The notes beneath the pieces were generated by a model. The model saw only the letters and a list, made by a program, of their open reading frames with translations, was not told the origin of the DNA and did not search any database. 64,000 nucleotides of DNA. Source: Rariglobus sp041662485. Lineage in GTDB: Bacteria > Verrucomicrobiota > Verrucomicrobiia > Opitutales > Opitutaceae. Shown here one piece after another: positions 57,701 to 64,000 of the stretch; the stretch's first letter is position 1; every line of letters starts with the position of its first letter. Both the position numbers and the translations under genes were made by a program. The stretch spans positions 31,993 to 95,992 of the forward strand of contig JBAZSJ010000017.1 in NCBI GenBank assembly GCA_041662485.1, written 5' to 3'.

Positions 57701-58908
57701 AAGTCGCGCATCCGTTTGATGTCGGCATTGCGCTAGGCACGGTGGACTCAAACGAGCCCGAAATCTCGCTCCTGCCGGCCTCGCTTCGCGCAGACGAAAA
57801 ATTGCTCAACCTGGTCCGTGGCTTCATCACGGCGCGATTCGAGAAACGAGGCCTTGCGTGGGTCCACGAATTGCCGCTCGCGTCGTGGACGCCCGCCGAC
57901 GTGGGACTATTTTTTTCAATTCTTCCGTTCACCCAGCTGGTATGGGAGGCGGCCGATAAACTACTGGGCGACAAGGCCGCCGAATATTGGCAGCACATTG
58001 AAGTTTGGCCGCACGGGGATTCGGCGTGGCTGCTTCAAGCGACCGAGAAATTGCTGCAACATGATCGCGGATCCTCCGCACTGCGGGCGATCAACAGTGC
58101 ACTTTATCAGGACAAAGGCGTCCCGCCGGAGGTGGCCATCCGCGCGGTCAAGTGCTTCCTGCGCACTTTCTCGGGCAAACGTCCCGACGATCTGCACGAT
58201 CTTCGTGAGGTGATTAAATTCCTGCAGTCTGTGCCGGATATCAATGTGGAGGAACTCGGCGCTATCGAATGGGAATTACTGCCAGTGCTTGATCGCTTCA
58301 GCGGTGGGTCGGCCAAAACTCTTGAGCAGAGCCTTGCCACGCAGCCCAGCTTTTTTGTCGAAGTGATCAAGGGCTGCTATCGCGGTAAAGGGGAGCCTGC
58401 GCAGGAGGTCCCGGAGAGCGACGAGAAGAAGAAGCGGTTCGCGGAGCGGTGCTATCGGCTCTTGCGCAATTGGCATTCATCACCCGGATCAGCCAAAGAC
58501 CGTCCGTTCAACCCCGCAACTCTGCGCCAGTGGATTGACGAGGTCCAAAAGCTGGCGGAGCCGACGGGGCACTGGGAAGTGGCTCAATCCCACATCGGAA
58601 ACGTAATGGCCTACGTTCCGCCCGATGACGACGGCCTACCGATGAACCGGGGCGCCGCCGCTATTCTCGACGCTAACGACCACGACGATATGCGTCGTGG
58701 CTACCGCATCGAACTCTTCAATAGTCGCGGCGTTTACAATGTCGCCGACGGGCAGGCCGACCGCCAAATGCAGAAGGAATACGAAGAACGAGCCAAGAAG
58801 ATGAACGACGCTGGTTTTACCAATATCGCGGCAACCCTGCGCTCAATGGCTAAAGAATACGGTCATTCTGCCGCGCGTGCTGAGAAAAGCAGCGATCTGG
58901 ACTCGTAG
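54712..58908 (+). CDS. SIR2-domain protein with a very large STAND-like/helical C-terminus, probable anti-phage NADase
   Basis: The 1398-residue protein starts at GTG. Residues about 15-280 form a SIR2 domain: LVAVMGTGVSLAVG (GAG-type loop, Ser30), LSTLNYDTLPEK (catalytic-type Asn about 136), VIHLHGVYQK (His about 179) and MMFVGCGETLADPNF. Residues about 330-530 look like the body of a STAND-type NTPase (ILVVHPDLDYEG, HAVVFGTLLSRPDTESIVRL, ATRSNGNIPLVLRYLAG), but no Walker A motif is visible. The remaining 850 residues are helix-rich and unassigned. SIR2 effectors fused to large sensors deplete NAD during phage infection in known systems (DSR, Avs5-like, Thoeris). Here the effector role is inferred from the domain; no partner gene is seen. 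The GC content looks lower than the neighbours. Confidence 0.85.
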   Translation: MNPGDDPNLGGLKNAIQANQLVAVMGTGVSLAVGAPLVVDGFKVASWQGLIQHGIHRCQALDLITDGRADQLTKMVGWANVDDLIYVAESVTKTLREASAGTYQKWLNDTVGKLTVSEPRLIHALDRICKLLSTLNYDTLPEKVLKRVSVSWNESDQMSLAVNGQKVEAAGSDHDTVIHLHGVYQKAESVVLGSSSYRAVVSHPHTQAVLTLFGVGYTMMFVGCGETLADPNFSNFVRVVTEFLGETTKAHYVLCLEQDVEKWKAKKIPWLHPVSYGKKHADIVPFLESLAKYRGEPPSEPPKGEPPIDPAGGPTFASEWARLIKRVPPDLAAELVLLGRKTATEKLALVEKGDVAELGIQTRFPDELVTFVAGFLASRGALDTAEGARWKIVRDTKSWQKAVDETAVKNILVVHPDLDYEGSRSEFNQAATANGHAVVFGTLLSRPDTESIVRLGQPARHELVAVLKKGGVPDAKAEQLATRSNGNIPLVLRYLAGTPERPVWAKPESIEKIRPLALLGGWRSDNPADVAAVGVVVGGDYHAWISELFPILHGAEPPFVHNQNNFRPVSRYENWQLLGPYLTDAHLDRLSHAAITALRDDNPRLSVPAEKRLYSVRDDSTPRCSEILRQGLAETAALLGGQSAALLQCSPNKAREVAFSVVSSVLKDADWKRWASLGSLLTLLAEADPETYLGIIRADLNKKDGSAVRHLFGEVEGGVFGEFYHSGLLWSLEVLAWKPEYLSRVALILAELDRSPLPDNMGNRPLGSLRTTLLPWLPQTLATVAERKVAVETVLRDFPEVGWKLLLDLLPAHHGSSSPNQRPVWRDWIPPERDDGITYGERREQETIYAELALKCAIGDSTKLKKLFEHLLYLPKPAFDAIIAALKSAVVTGMPERDLLPLWQRLVQEVKRHRKYANADWAAPPEIVALLEELAATIEPKSPEVRDQFLFNFGAHDFRETDDYDAEAIRFREQRRRAITELYPRIGLNGILTFAQEVAHPFDVGIALGTVDSNEPEISLLPASLRADEKLLNLVRGFITARFEKRGLAWVHELPLASWTPADVGLFFSILPFTQLVWEAADKLLGDKAAEYWQHIEVWPHGDSAWLLQATEKLLQHDRGSSALRAINSALYQDKGVPPEVAIRAVKCFLRTFSGKRPDDLHDLREVIKFLQSVPDINVEELGAIEWELLPVLDRFSGGSAKTLEQSLATQPSFFVEVIKGCYRGKGEPAQEVPESDEKKKRFAERCYRLLRNWHSSPGSAKDRPFNPATLRQWIDEVQKLAEPTGHWEVAQSHIGNVMAYVPPDDDGLPMNRGAAAILDANDHDDMRRGYRIELFNSRGVYNVADGQADRQMQKEYEERAKKMNDAGFTNIAATLRSMAKEYGHSAARAEKSSDLDS

Positions 58909-58963
58909 GTGGAATAGGTCGGTCGTCGATCCCTGTAGAGACAGTCCGTCAAAACATCGCTTC

Positions 58964-59080
58964 ATGGGCTACAAAATCGGCCTGACCGAAGTGGCTCAGG
59001 CCGATCTGGGCGCGGTGGTGCGCTTCCTCGCCGCGAAAAGCCCTGAGGCAGCCGAGCGCATCGCCGAGCCGATGCGGTCC
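58964..59080 (+). pseudogene. truncated ParE/RelE-type toxin gene
   Basis: The ATG at 58964 opens MGYKIGLTEVAQADLGAVVR followed by FLAAKSPEAAERIAE, the N-terminal third of a ParE/RelE-type toxin. The frame then runs into unrelated sequence (EPMRSRRVVLCF) and stops at 59125. The C-terminal catalytic part is missing, and no antitoxin accompanies it. Confidence 0.7.
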
Positions 59081-59224
59081 CGCCGAGTAGTGTTGTGTTT
59101 TAGGAGTTCACAACGTTCCCAATGATCCCAAGCGGCGAGCTGCTGCCATGCCGTTGATCTGAGGAGATCGGGCCGTGGCATGCTGGCAAATCGACTCCTT
59201 TCTCGGAAGGCCCCATGCGGCACG

Positions 59225-59533
59225 TCAGGCATTGCCGCGCAGCAGACGATCAATCCAGTAGCCGGGCCGTTGCTTAAAGTGCGCGAACGCCAGGACGAGC
59301 ACGTAATCCGGCTCCTCAACGTAAATCACCGCATAGGGGAAACGACCTCCGAAGTGGCGGCGCGTTTCCTTGCGGAAGATTCGAAAGAGGCCGGGATGGG
59401 CGCAGACCTCCTGCACCAGTCGATCCATTTCCACGGCGAAGCGACCGGCCAAGGCCCAACTCTCCCTTTCGTAATACTCGGATGCGGCCAAGAGATCTAC
59501 CTTGGCTTGAGGATGCAGCCTAAATGGCTTCAC
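59225..59533 (-). CDS. ParE/RelE-type toxin
   Basis: The 102-residue toxin has the family pattern: MKPFRLHPQAKVDLLAASEYY (first helix and strand), LVQEVCAHPGLFRIF, and YAVIYVEEPDYVLVLAFAHF in the C-terminal strands. Its start overlaps the antitoxin stop by 4 bp (ATGA at 59530-59533). It probably inhibits gyrase or translation when released; which of the two cannot be told from sequence. Confidence 0.9.
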   Translation of the reverse strand: MKPFRLHPQAKVDLLAASEYYERESWALAGRFAVEMDRLVQEVCAHPGLFRIFRKETRRHFGGRFPYAVIYVEEPDYVLVLAFAHFKQRPGYWIDRLLRGNA

Positions 59534-59760
59534 GCTCCGTAACGGCGGCGGAGCTCCGCCATGACTTGCTCACCCGGGATACCTTGGACCTTGCCGCTGC
59601 GGATTTCCTCCAAGCGGCGATCAACCTCGACTGCCCACACCTCTTCGTTGCCTCGGTCAAAGCCGCCGCCGGCCAGTTTCGCCTCATACCACTCGGCAAA
59701 CTGCTCCTGCTCTTGGGAGGAGAGCTTTTCAAAGGCCTGCTCAAGTTCGGTCACGCTCAT
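59530..59760 (-). CDS. antitoxin, addiction-module component family
   Basis: The 76-residue protein (MSVTELEQAFEKLSSQEQEQ then EEIRSGKVQGIPGEQVMAEL and RRRYGA) matches the addiction-module component (putative antitoxin) family. It precedes and overlaps the ParE-type toxin gene, the usual order. It would bind the toxin and probably its own promoter. Confidence 0.9.
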   Translation of the reverse strand: MSVTELEQAFEKLSSQEQEQFAEWYEAKLAGGGFDRGNEEVWAVEVDRRLEEIRSGKVQGIPGEQVMAELRRRYGA

Positions 59761-59920
59761 GGCTGCAACTGTGCTATTTTCGTGCCGCTTGGCAACTGCG
59801 CCTACGCGGTCGCCGATTCGAAGCGATCAGGCCGTTGCATGCTACAAATCCACCGCGGGCCAAACCCGGCAGGTCTTCGCCCCATAGACCGTTGAGGGTG
59901 GATGACGGACAATACCTGCG

Positions 59921-60289
59921 ATGCAGATCCAAATTAACACCGATCATACGATCGCCGGCCACGAATCCCTGAACACCCACGTCCGCAGCGTGGTCGAAAA
60001 TGAATTGAGCCGCTTCAGCGCCCATATCACGCGCGTCGAGGTTCACGTTTCTGACGAGAACGGGGCCAAGACCGTGGGCGACGACAAGCGTTGCGTGATG
60101 GAGGCCCGGATCGAGGGACGACCGCCCATCGCGGTGACGCATGATGCCGCAAACGTCCATCTCGCTATCGAAGGCGCGGCGGAAAAGCTGGCCCACTTGG
60201 TCGGGCACACGGTCGGGCGTTCGCACCATGAGCGCAATCACCGCACCGATCCCGATTTGCCGGGTGCCGCGCCCGTCGCCGAGGCATGA
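59921..60289 (+). CDS. HPF/RaiA-like ribosome-associated protein
   Basis: The 122-residue protein begins MQIQINTDHTIAGHESLNTH, the typical start of ribosome hibernation factors. It continues with the beta-alpha-beta-beta-beta-alpha fold (LSRFSAHITRVEVHVSDENG, CVMEARIEGRPPIAVTHDAA, NVHLAIEGAAEKLAHLVGHT). It lacks the long C-terminal dimerisation domain of long HPF, so it is a short form. It is expected to bind the 30S subunit and protect idle ribosomes. Confidence 0.9.
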   Translation: MQIQINTDHTIAGHESLNTHVRSVVENELSRFSAHITRVEVHVSDENGAKTVGDDKRCVMEARIEGRPPIAVTHDAANVHLAIEGAAEKLAHLVGHTVGRSHHERNHRTDPDLPGAAPVAEA

Positions 60290-60330
60290 GCGACACCACG
60301 GCCAGAGCGGTATCGACGAGGAGCTCTTCG

Positions 60331-60503
60331 GCTTAGCCGTAACGATGCAGTCGAGAGGGTCGTATCGAGGTAATCTGACGGCACCTTTCCGAGTGCGTCA
60401 TCCGCTCGAAATACCCGCGGGTATTCCTCGGGATTCCTCCTCTGAAATCTGCTCGCCATCTCACCCCGCTACTCCGCCTTCGACTGCATCGTTACGGCTT
60501 AGC
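60331..60503. repeat. 173-bp MITE-like element with 23-bp inverted ends
   Basis: The ends 60331-60353 and 60481-60503 pair over 23 bp with a single mismatch (GCTTAGCCGTAACGATGCAG and its complement). The middle is without coding content. It is the first of three elements in a row. Confidence 0.75.
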
Positions 60504-60637
60504 ACTACTCCGTTAAGTTTTTATGGAGGGCGGGGCGCCGTCCCCGCCGCGAATAATCGGCGGACCACGAACGGCGGACACGGCGGTCCGCCCTCCAGCA
60601 GATACCTTTTTCTCTGAATAACTTAACGGAGTAGTGT
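60503..60637. repeat. 135-bp MITE-like element with 17-bp inverted ends
   Basis: CACTACTCCGTTAAGTT at 60503-60519 is the exact complement of AACTTAACGGAGTAGTG at 60620-60636. The interior holds a GGAGGGCGGGGCGCCGTCCC hairpin and a related GGCGGTCCGCCCTCC. It directly abuts the element on either side. Confidence 0.75.
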
Positions 60638-60638
60638 T

Positions 60639-60764
60639 AGAGGGCGTCTAAAAAGCTGACTTGAGGTAGGGCGGGATCAGCTGGGACCGCCGCGATTCTC
60701 CTGTGGCCTACGCACGCCCAACCGGACGGCCCAGCGGTCCGTCCCTACCTTTTTGGACGCCCTC
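60639..60764. repeat. 126-bp MITE-like element, copy A
   Basis: It begins AGAGGGCGTCTAAAAAG and ends CTTTTTGGACGCCCTC, near-perfect inverted termini. It is almost identical to the element at 63750-63875, in the same orientation, and the two bracket glgP and the DUF2934 gene. The inner GTAGGGCGGGA...GGTCCGTCCCTAC palindrome also occurs at 1900-1983. Confidence 0.82.
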
Positions 60765-60873
60765 CAATACTCCGAAGCTTGCTTCGGCTTGGATGTAGCC
60801 GGCCTCGTTGAGGCCGGTCCGGGGTCGGCGACCCCGGCTACAGTCGAGCTGGCTCGGGGCGCCCCGGGGATGT

Positions 60874-63408
60874 TTACTTCTGCCAGAGGATCCAGCCGGT
60901 CTCCAGCGGCGCGGCAAGGCCGTCGCAATGCGGCATGATGCGCACCGTGTAATCCGTCGCCGGCCGGGAGGCGGTGACGGTGGCGCTGTAGGAATAACCA
61001 CCGGCGCCCCCCGCCAGCGGTCGCTCGCGGGTCATCGGCTGGCACACCGCGTCACCGCCATTGATGCCGTCGGCGTAAAGTTCCACGCGGACCGCGCCCG
61101 GACTGGCGTCGCCCAAAAAGATATCAACCGTGATGACCGGTCGCGCCCCTTTGGTGTCCACGGTCAAGGCGTCAAAGCAGATGGCATCGCGCTTCATCGT
61201 CCACTCCTGCTGCCAGGCGATCAGTTTTTGGGCGGCGGCTCCCTTGTCGGCGGCGCGCTCACGATAGGCGGCGGCGGCCGGCAGATAGTGCTGCTCGGTG
61301 TATTCGATCACCGTGCGGCTGGAGGCGAACCGGGGCGTCAGCAGCGACATGCTTTCCCGCATGCGCGCCACCCAGCCGACGGGGACGCCCTTTGCGTTGC
61401 GCGCGTAAAACTCGGGGATCACCTCCTGCTCGAGTCGCGTGTAGAGCGTCTCGGCTTCGGCGGCGTCCCACGCCGGATCATCGCCGTGCTCCTCGCCGTC
61501 GCCCAGGGCCCAGCCCACGTTCGGGACATACGCCTCGGCCCACCAGCCGTCCAATTCGGAGAGGTTGACGCCGCCGTTGACGAGCACCTTCATGCCGCTC
61601 GTGCCGCAGGCTTCCCACGGCCGGCGCGGGGTGTTGATCCACACGTCCACTCCCTGCACCAGGTGCTCGGCCATGAACATGTCGTAATCGGGGAGGAAAA
61701 TCACCGGCGGGTTCCCGTCGTGGTGAAGGACGAAACGGATCCATTCCTGGATCAGGGCCTTGCCGGCGCGATCTGCCGGATGAGCCTTGCCGGCGAGGAT
61801 GAGCTGCACGGGACGCAGCGGATTTTTCAGGATTCTGAGCAGCCGGTCGGGATCGTGCAGCAGGAGGTTCGGCCTTTTGTAGGTCGCAAAGCGCCGGGCA
61901 AAACCGAGGGTCAGCACGTCGGGGTCCAGACGTGCCTGGAGCCGGGCGATGGCGTCCGTTTTCGCCCCCACCGTGGCGAGCTGCCGGCCGATGATCCCGC
62001 GGGCGTAGGTCACGAGGGATCGCCGGTTGATGGTCCGGAGCGCCCAGAGTTTTTCGTCGGAGACCCGGCGTATGTTTTCATCCAGGACACCGGTCGTTCC
62101 CAGCCACCGGTCCTGGCCGCATGCGTCGGTCCACAGCTGGTCGGCCTCGGCCGAATCCCAGGTCGGCATGTGAACGCCGTTGGTCACATGACCGATCGGG
62201 ACCTCCTCCTCGGGCCAGCGGGGGAAAAGCGGCGCAAAGAGTCGCCGGCTCACGCAGCCGTGCAACCGGCTGACGGCGTTGACCGATCCGCTCGCCCGCA
62301 CCGCGAGGTAGGCCATGTTGAACGGCTCGTCCGCGTCGTCCGGATTCCGGCGGCCCAGCGCCAGCAGGTCGTGCGGCGAAATTCCCAGCTCTTCGCGCGC
62401 GTAACGTCCGAGATACTGGTCGATTAAAACCGGGGAAAAGAGATCGAAGCCCGAGGCGACGGACGTGTGGGTGGTGAAGAGATTGCCCGCGCGGGTGGCG
62501 GTCAGCGCGACGGCGAAAGAACACTCGGCCTTCCGCATGAAACTCCGCGCGCGTTCGAGCACGGCGAAAGCCGCGTGGCCTTCGTTGAGATGGCAGACGT
62601 CGGGTTTGATCCCGAGCGCGTCGAGCAGGCGCCAGCCGCCGATCCCGAGCACGATTTCCTGTTTCAGGCGCAATTCCGAATCGCCGCCGTAGAGCTCGCT
62701 GGTGATGCCCCGGTGCAGGACGGCGTTGGCCGCGTCGTTGCTGTCGAGCAGGTAGAGTTTCCGCCGTCCGACCTCGACCTCCCAGGCGCGCAGCCAGACC
62801 GGGACGCCGGGCAGCGCGATTTCCATCCGCAGGAAATCGCCGTTGGGCAGGAGCACCGGGGTGACGGGCAATTGCGCGGGATCGTTATACGGGTAGAGCG
62901 CCTGCTGGGCGCCCTCGGCGTCGATCACCTGGCGGAAATACCCGTGCTGATAAAGCAGGCCCACGCCGATCACCGGCACGCCGAGATCGCTGGCGGCCTT
63001 GAGCTGGTCGCCGGCCACGTTGCCCAGGCCGCCCGAATAAATCGGGAGCGCTTCGCTCAGCATGAACTCCATGCAAAAATAGGCGACGCAGGCGAGGGGG
63101 GGCCGGGGATGTTCCCGTTGGAACCAGGTCGGGGCCGCCTCCGCCTCGCGCCTTGCCTTCAACACGCGGTGGAGGAGCAGGCGGAAATCCGGATCGGCCA
63201 GGGCCCCCGTGAGTTTGTCGCGAGCGACGGTCTGGATCATCACGCAGGGGTGACGGGTGCGTTTCCAGAGTTCGGGGTCGAGCATCCGCCACAACTCGTC
63301 CGCACCGTGGTTCCACGTCCAGCGCAGGTCCATGGCCAGCTCGATCAGGGCGGCGTGGTCTTGCGACGGAGGTTCGGGGGGCGGGACGCCGGGACTGGTC
63401 GTGCTCAT
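60874..63408 (-). CDS. glgP: alpha-glucan phosphorylase (GT35, DUF3417-type)
   Basis: The 844-residue cytoplasmic enzyme releases glucose 1-phosphate from glycogen or maltodextrin with phosphate. It has the N-terminal DUF3417 region of the GT35 subgroup common in non-enteric bacteria (LAMDLRWTWNHGADELW, about 24-40). Further blocks are YFCMEFMLSEALPIYSGGLG (about 109-128), HLNEGHAAFAVLERARSF (about 273-290) and FARRFATYKRPNLLL (pyridoxal-phosphate region). The PLP-site region reads RPWEACGTSGMKVLVNGGVN, with the family's GTSG(M/N)K. It is bracketed by two copies of the 126-bp MITE. Confidence 0.95.
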   Translation of the reverse strand: MSTTSPGVPPPEPPSQDHAALIELAMDLRWTWNHGADELWRMLDPELWKRTRHPCVMIQTVARDKLTGALADPDFRLLLHRVLKARREAEAAPTWFQREHPRPPLACVAYFCMEFMLSEALPIYSGGLGNVAGDQLKAASDLGVPVIGVGLLYQHGYFRQVIDAEGAQQALYPYNDPAQLPVTPVLLPNGDFLRMEIALPGVPVWLRAWEVEVGRRKLYLLDSNDAANAVLHRGITSELYGGDSELRLKQEIVLGIGGWRLLDALGIKPDVCHLNEGHAAFAVLERARSFMRKAECSFAVALTATRAGNLFTTHTSVASGFDLFSPVLIDQYLGRYAREELGISPHDLLALGRRNPDDADEPFNMAYLAVRASGSVNAVSRLHGCVSRRLFAPLFPRWPEEEVPIGHVTNGVHMPTWDSAEADQLWTDACGQDRWLGTTGVLDENIRRVSDEKLWALRTINRRSLVTYARGIIGRQLATVGAKTDAIARLQARLDPDVLTLGFARRFATYKRPNLLLHDPDRLLRILKNPLRPVQLILAGKAHPADRAGKALIQEWIRFVLHHDGNPPVIFLPDYDMFMAEHLVQGVDVWINTPRRPWEACGTSGMKVLVNGGVNLSELDGWWAEAYVPNVGWALGDGEEHGDDPAWDAAEAETLYTRLEQEVIPEFYARNAKGVPVGWVARMRESMSLLTPRFASSRTVIEYTEQHYLPAAAAYRERAADKGAAAQKLIAWQQEWTMKRDAICFDALTVDTKGARPVITVDIFLGDASPGAVRVELYADGINGGDAVCQPMTRERPLAGGAGGYSYSATVTASRPATDYTVRIMPHCDGLAAPLETGWILWQK

Positions 63409-63434
63409 GGTAAATAAATCATCCGCCCGTCAAT

Positions 63435-63683
63435 TCAGTTGGGGTCGCCCTCGTTTTGCCACACGGCGACCGCTTCTCCTTCCGTGAGTGGATGCGGAGC
63501 GGGCGCGGCCACCGTCATTTCGCGCTTGGCCTGCTCCCAGTCGGACTTCGACGTGTCGAGCGGCGAACGGCCGTTCATGGCGGCGAGTTCAACGGCGCGC
63601 TCTCTCATGTCTGATCGGGACGACGCTTTCTGGCAGGTGGCGTGCTCGTTGAGGATGCCCTGAGACGGTTGATGGTTGTTCAC
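63435..63683 (-). CDS. DUF2934 family small protein
   Basis: The 82-residue protein has the DUF2934 pattern in its middle: RERAVELAAMNGRSPLDTS then KSDWEQAKREM (about 27-56), where the family has RAYELWE-x-x-GRP...DW-x-x-AE. No function is established. It lies 27 bp before glgP on the same strand and could be co-transcribed. The shared motif (63720-63738) sits 37 bp upstream. Confidence 0.72.
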   Translation of the reverse strand: MNNHQPSQGILNEHATCQKASSRSDMRERAVELAAMNGRSPLDTSKSDWEQAKREMTVAAPAPHPLTEGEAVAVWQNEGDPN

Positions 63684-63719
63684 GTGGGCGGGAGTTTATG
63701 CCCGTGGCGCGGGCCTGAA

Positions 63720-63738
63720 CATGGGGCGTTACCCTAAC
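63720..63738 (-). promoter_or_regulatory. shared motif (TTAGGGTAACGCCCCATG) before the DUF2934 gene
   Basis: On the coding strand TTAGGGTAACGCCCCATG lies 37 bp before the ATG at 63683, with CATAAACTCCC 18 bp after the motif. It is a distant member, 13 kb from the others, of the same motif set, and it may also drive glgP. Confidence 0.58.
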
Positions 63739-63749
63739 GCGGCTCCGTT

Positions 63750-63875
63750 AGAGGGCGTCTAAAAAGCTGACTTGAGGTAGGGCGGGACCGCTGGGACCGC
63801 CGCGATTCTCCTGTGGCCTACGCACGCCCAACCGGACGGCCCGGCGGTCCGTCCCTACCTTTTTGGACGCCCTCT
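63750..63875. repeat. 126-bp MITE-like element, copy B
   Basis: Nearly identical to 60639-60764 (AGAGGGCGTCTAAAAAG to CTTTTTGGACGCCCTCT), same orientation. It lies between the DUF2934 promoter and the next gene's stop codon. Confidence 0.82.
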
Positions 63876-63879
63876 TATT

Positions 63880-64000
63880 CTAATTCGCGTTCAAGTTGAG
63901 ACTAACAATCCAGGGCCAGGCGGCGATTCCGCGAAGGCGGACGGTATCCGACGCGAGGCGGGGCAGGCCCTCAAGGAGTTGATTGGAGACACTGGCCAGA
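63880..64000 (-). CDS. 3' end of an unidentified gene (start beyond the window)
   Basis: On the minus strand an open frame enters from the right edge and ends with TAG at 63882-63880. The visible 39-40 residues are LASVSNQLLEGLPRLASDTV then RLRGIAAWPWIVSLNLNAN. The first nine residues match a stretch of the PocR-AraC regulator at 51773 (LASVSNQLL), which might be chance. It could also be the tail of a broken gene. No function can be assigned. Confidence 0.4.
   Translation of the reverse strand, partial: LASVSNQLLEGLPRLASDTVRLRGIAAWPWIVSLNLNAN

Larger units (their letters stand above)
60290..60873. other. gene-free stretch made of three adjacent miniature elements
   Basis: Between the HPF-like gene and glgP there is no gene. 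Three inverted-repeat elements follow each other at 60331-60503, 60503-60637 and 60639-60764 (listed separately), then about 100 bp of GC-rich sequence up to the glgP stop. Confidence 0.7.

Overview
The window looks like chromosomal DNA of a GC-rich Verrucomicrobiota bacterium, most likely in or near the Opitutaceae. This is inferred from the mix of gene families: PEP-CTERM sorted proteins, many prepilin-like genes, an H-X9-DG prepilin-type protein, autotransporter-repeat proteins, large FAD-dependent oxidoreductases next to SGNH esterases, a DUF3417-type glucan phosphorylase, and ribosome-binding sites that are often weak. No rRNA or CRISPR array is present. One intact CAU tRNA is present.

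Layout. 0-5.1 kb is a decaying, repeat-rich stretch with the start of an autotransporter-repeat protein, a DUF4886 SGNH hydrolase, an aldose 1-epimerase, a copy of that gene's 3' end, and a broken gene. 5.2-9.3 kb is ordinary chromosome: gnd, small conserved genes, a LURP-one-like protein, tRNA-CAU and a broken tRNA copy. 9.5-19.9 kb is a tight five-gene minus-strand operon for secreted glycan-active proteins: two tandem FAD oxidoreductases, an unknown 700-residue protein, a GDSL hydrolase and a sialate-type acetylesterase. A C12 tract lies upstream of it. 20-21.5 kb holds an H-X9-DG prepilin-like protein and a PEP-CTERM protein. 21.5-26.2 kb is a probable mannoside/glycoside utilisation locus (DUF1861, AraC regulator, GH130 phosphorylase, GPH symporter). 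26.4-29.5 kb has a CstA-family carrier and a DUF3313 lipoprotein.

29.8-39.7 kb is the most striking block. It is a largely overlapping minus-strand series of PEP-CTERM protein, Cys-rich TPR-like membrane protein, histidine kinase and LuxR-type response regulator, followed by a three-gene minor-pseudopilin cassette present twice in tandem. 40-50.8 kb carries two DUF3494 ice-binding-like proteins, a 1484-residue Ig-repeat surface protein, a di-heme cytochrome, DUF2243, PRC-barrel, CsbD and dodecin genes. Several of these, the pseudopilin operon and a DUF2934 gene at 63.7 kb share an upstream motif built on TAGGGT/ACCC(TA) followed 17-20 nt later by a GATAC-like block, which suggests one regulon.

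51-60 kb is an accessory stretch: a CheB-only methylesterase overlapping a PocR-AraC regulator, a Fic-family protein lacking the catalytic His and preceded by two identical-architecture operators, a 1398-residue SIR2-domain protein that is probably a defence NADase, a broken ParE toxin and an intact ParE-type toxin-antitoxin pair. 60-64 kb has an HPF-like ribosome factor, three back-to-back miniature inverted-repeat elements, glucan phosphorylase glgP, a DUF2934 protein and the 3' end of one more gene.

Miniature inverted-repeat (MITE/REP-like) elements are frequent. One family ends in TAGAGC and in two places supplies the stop codon of the neighbouring gene.
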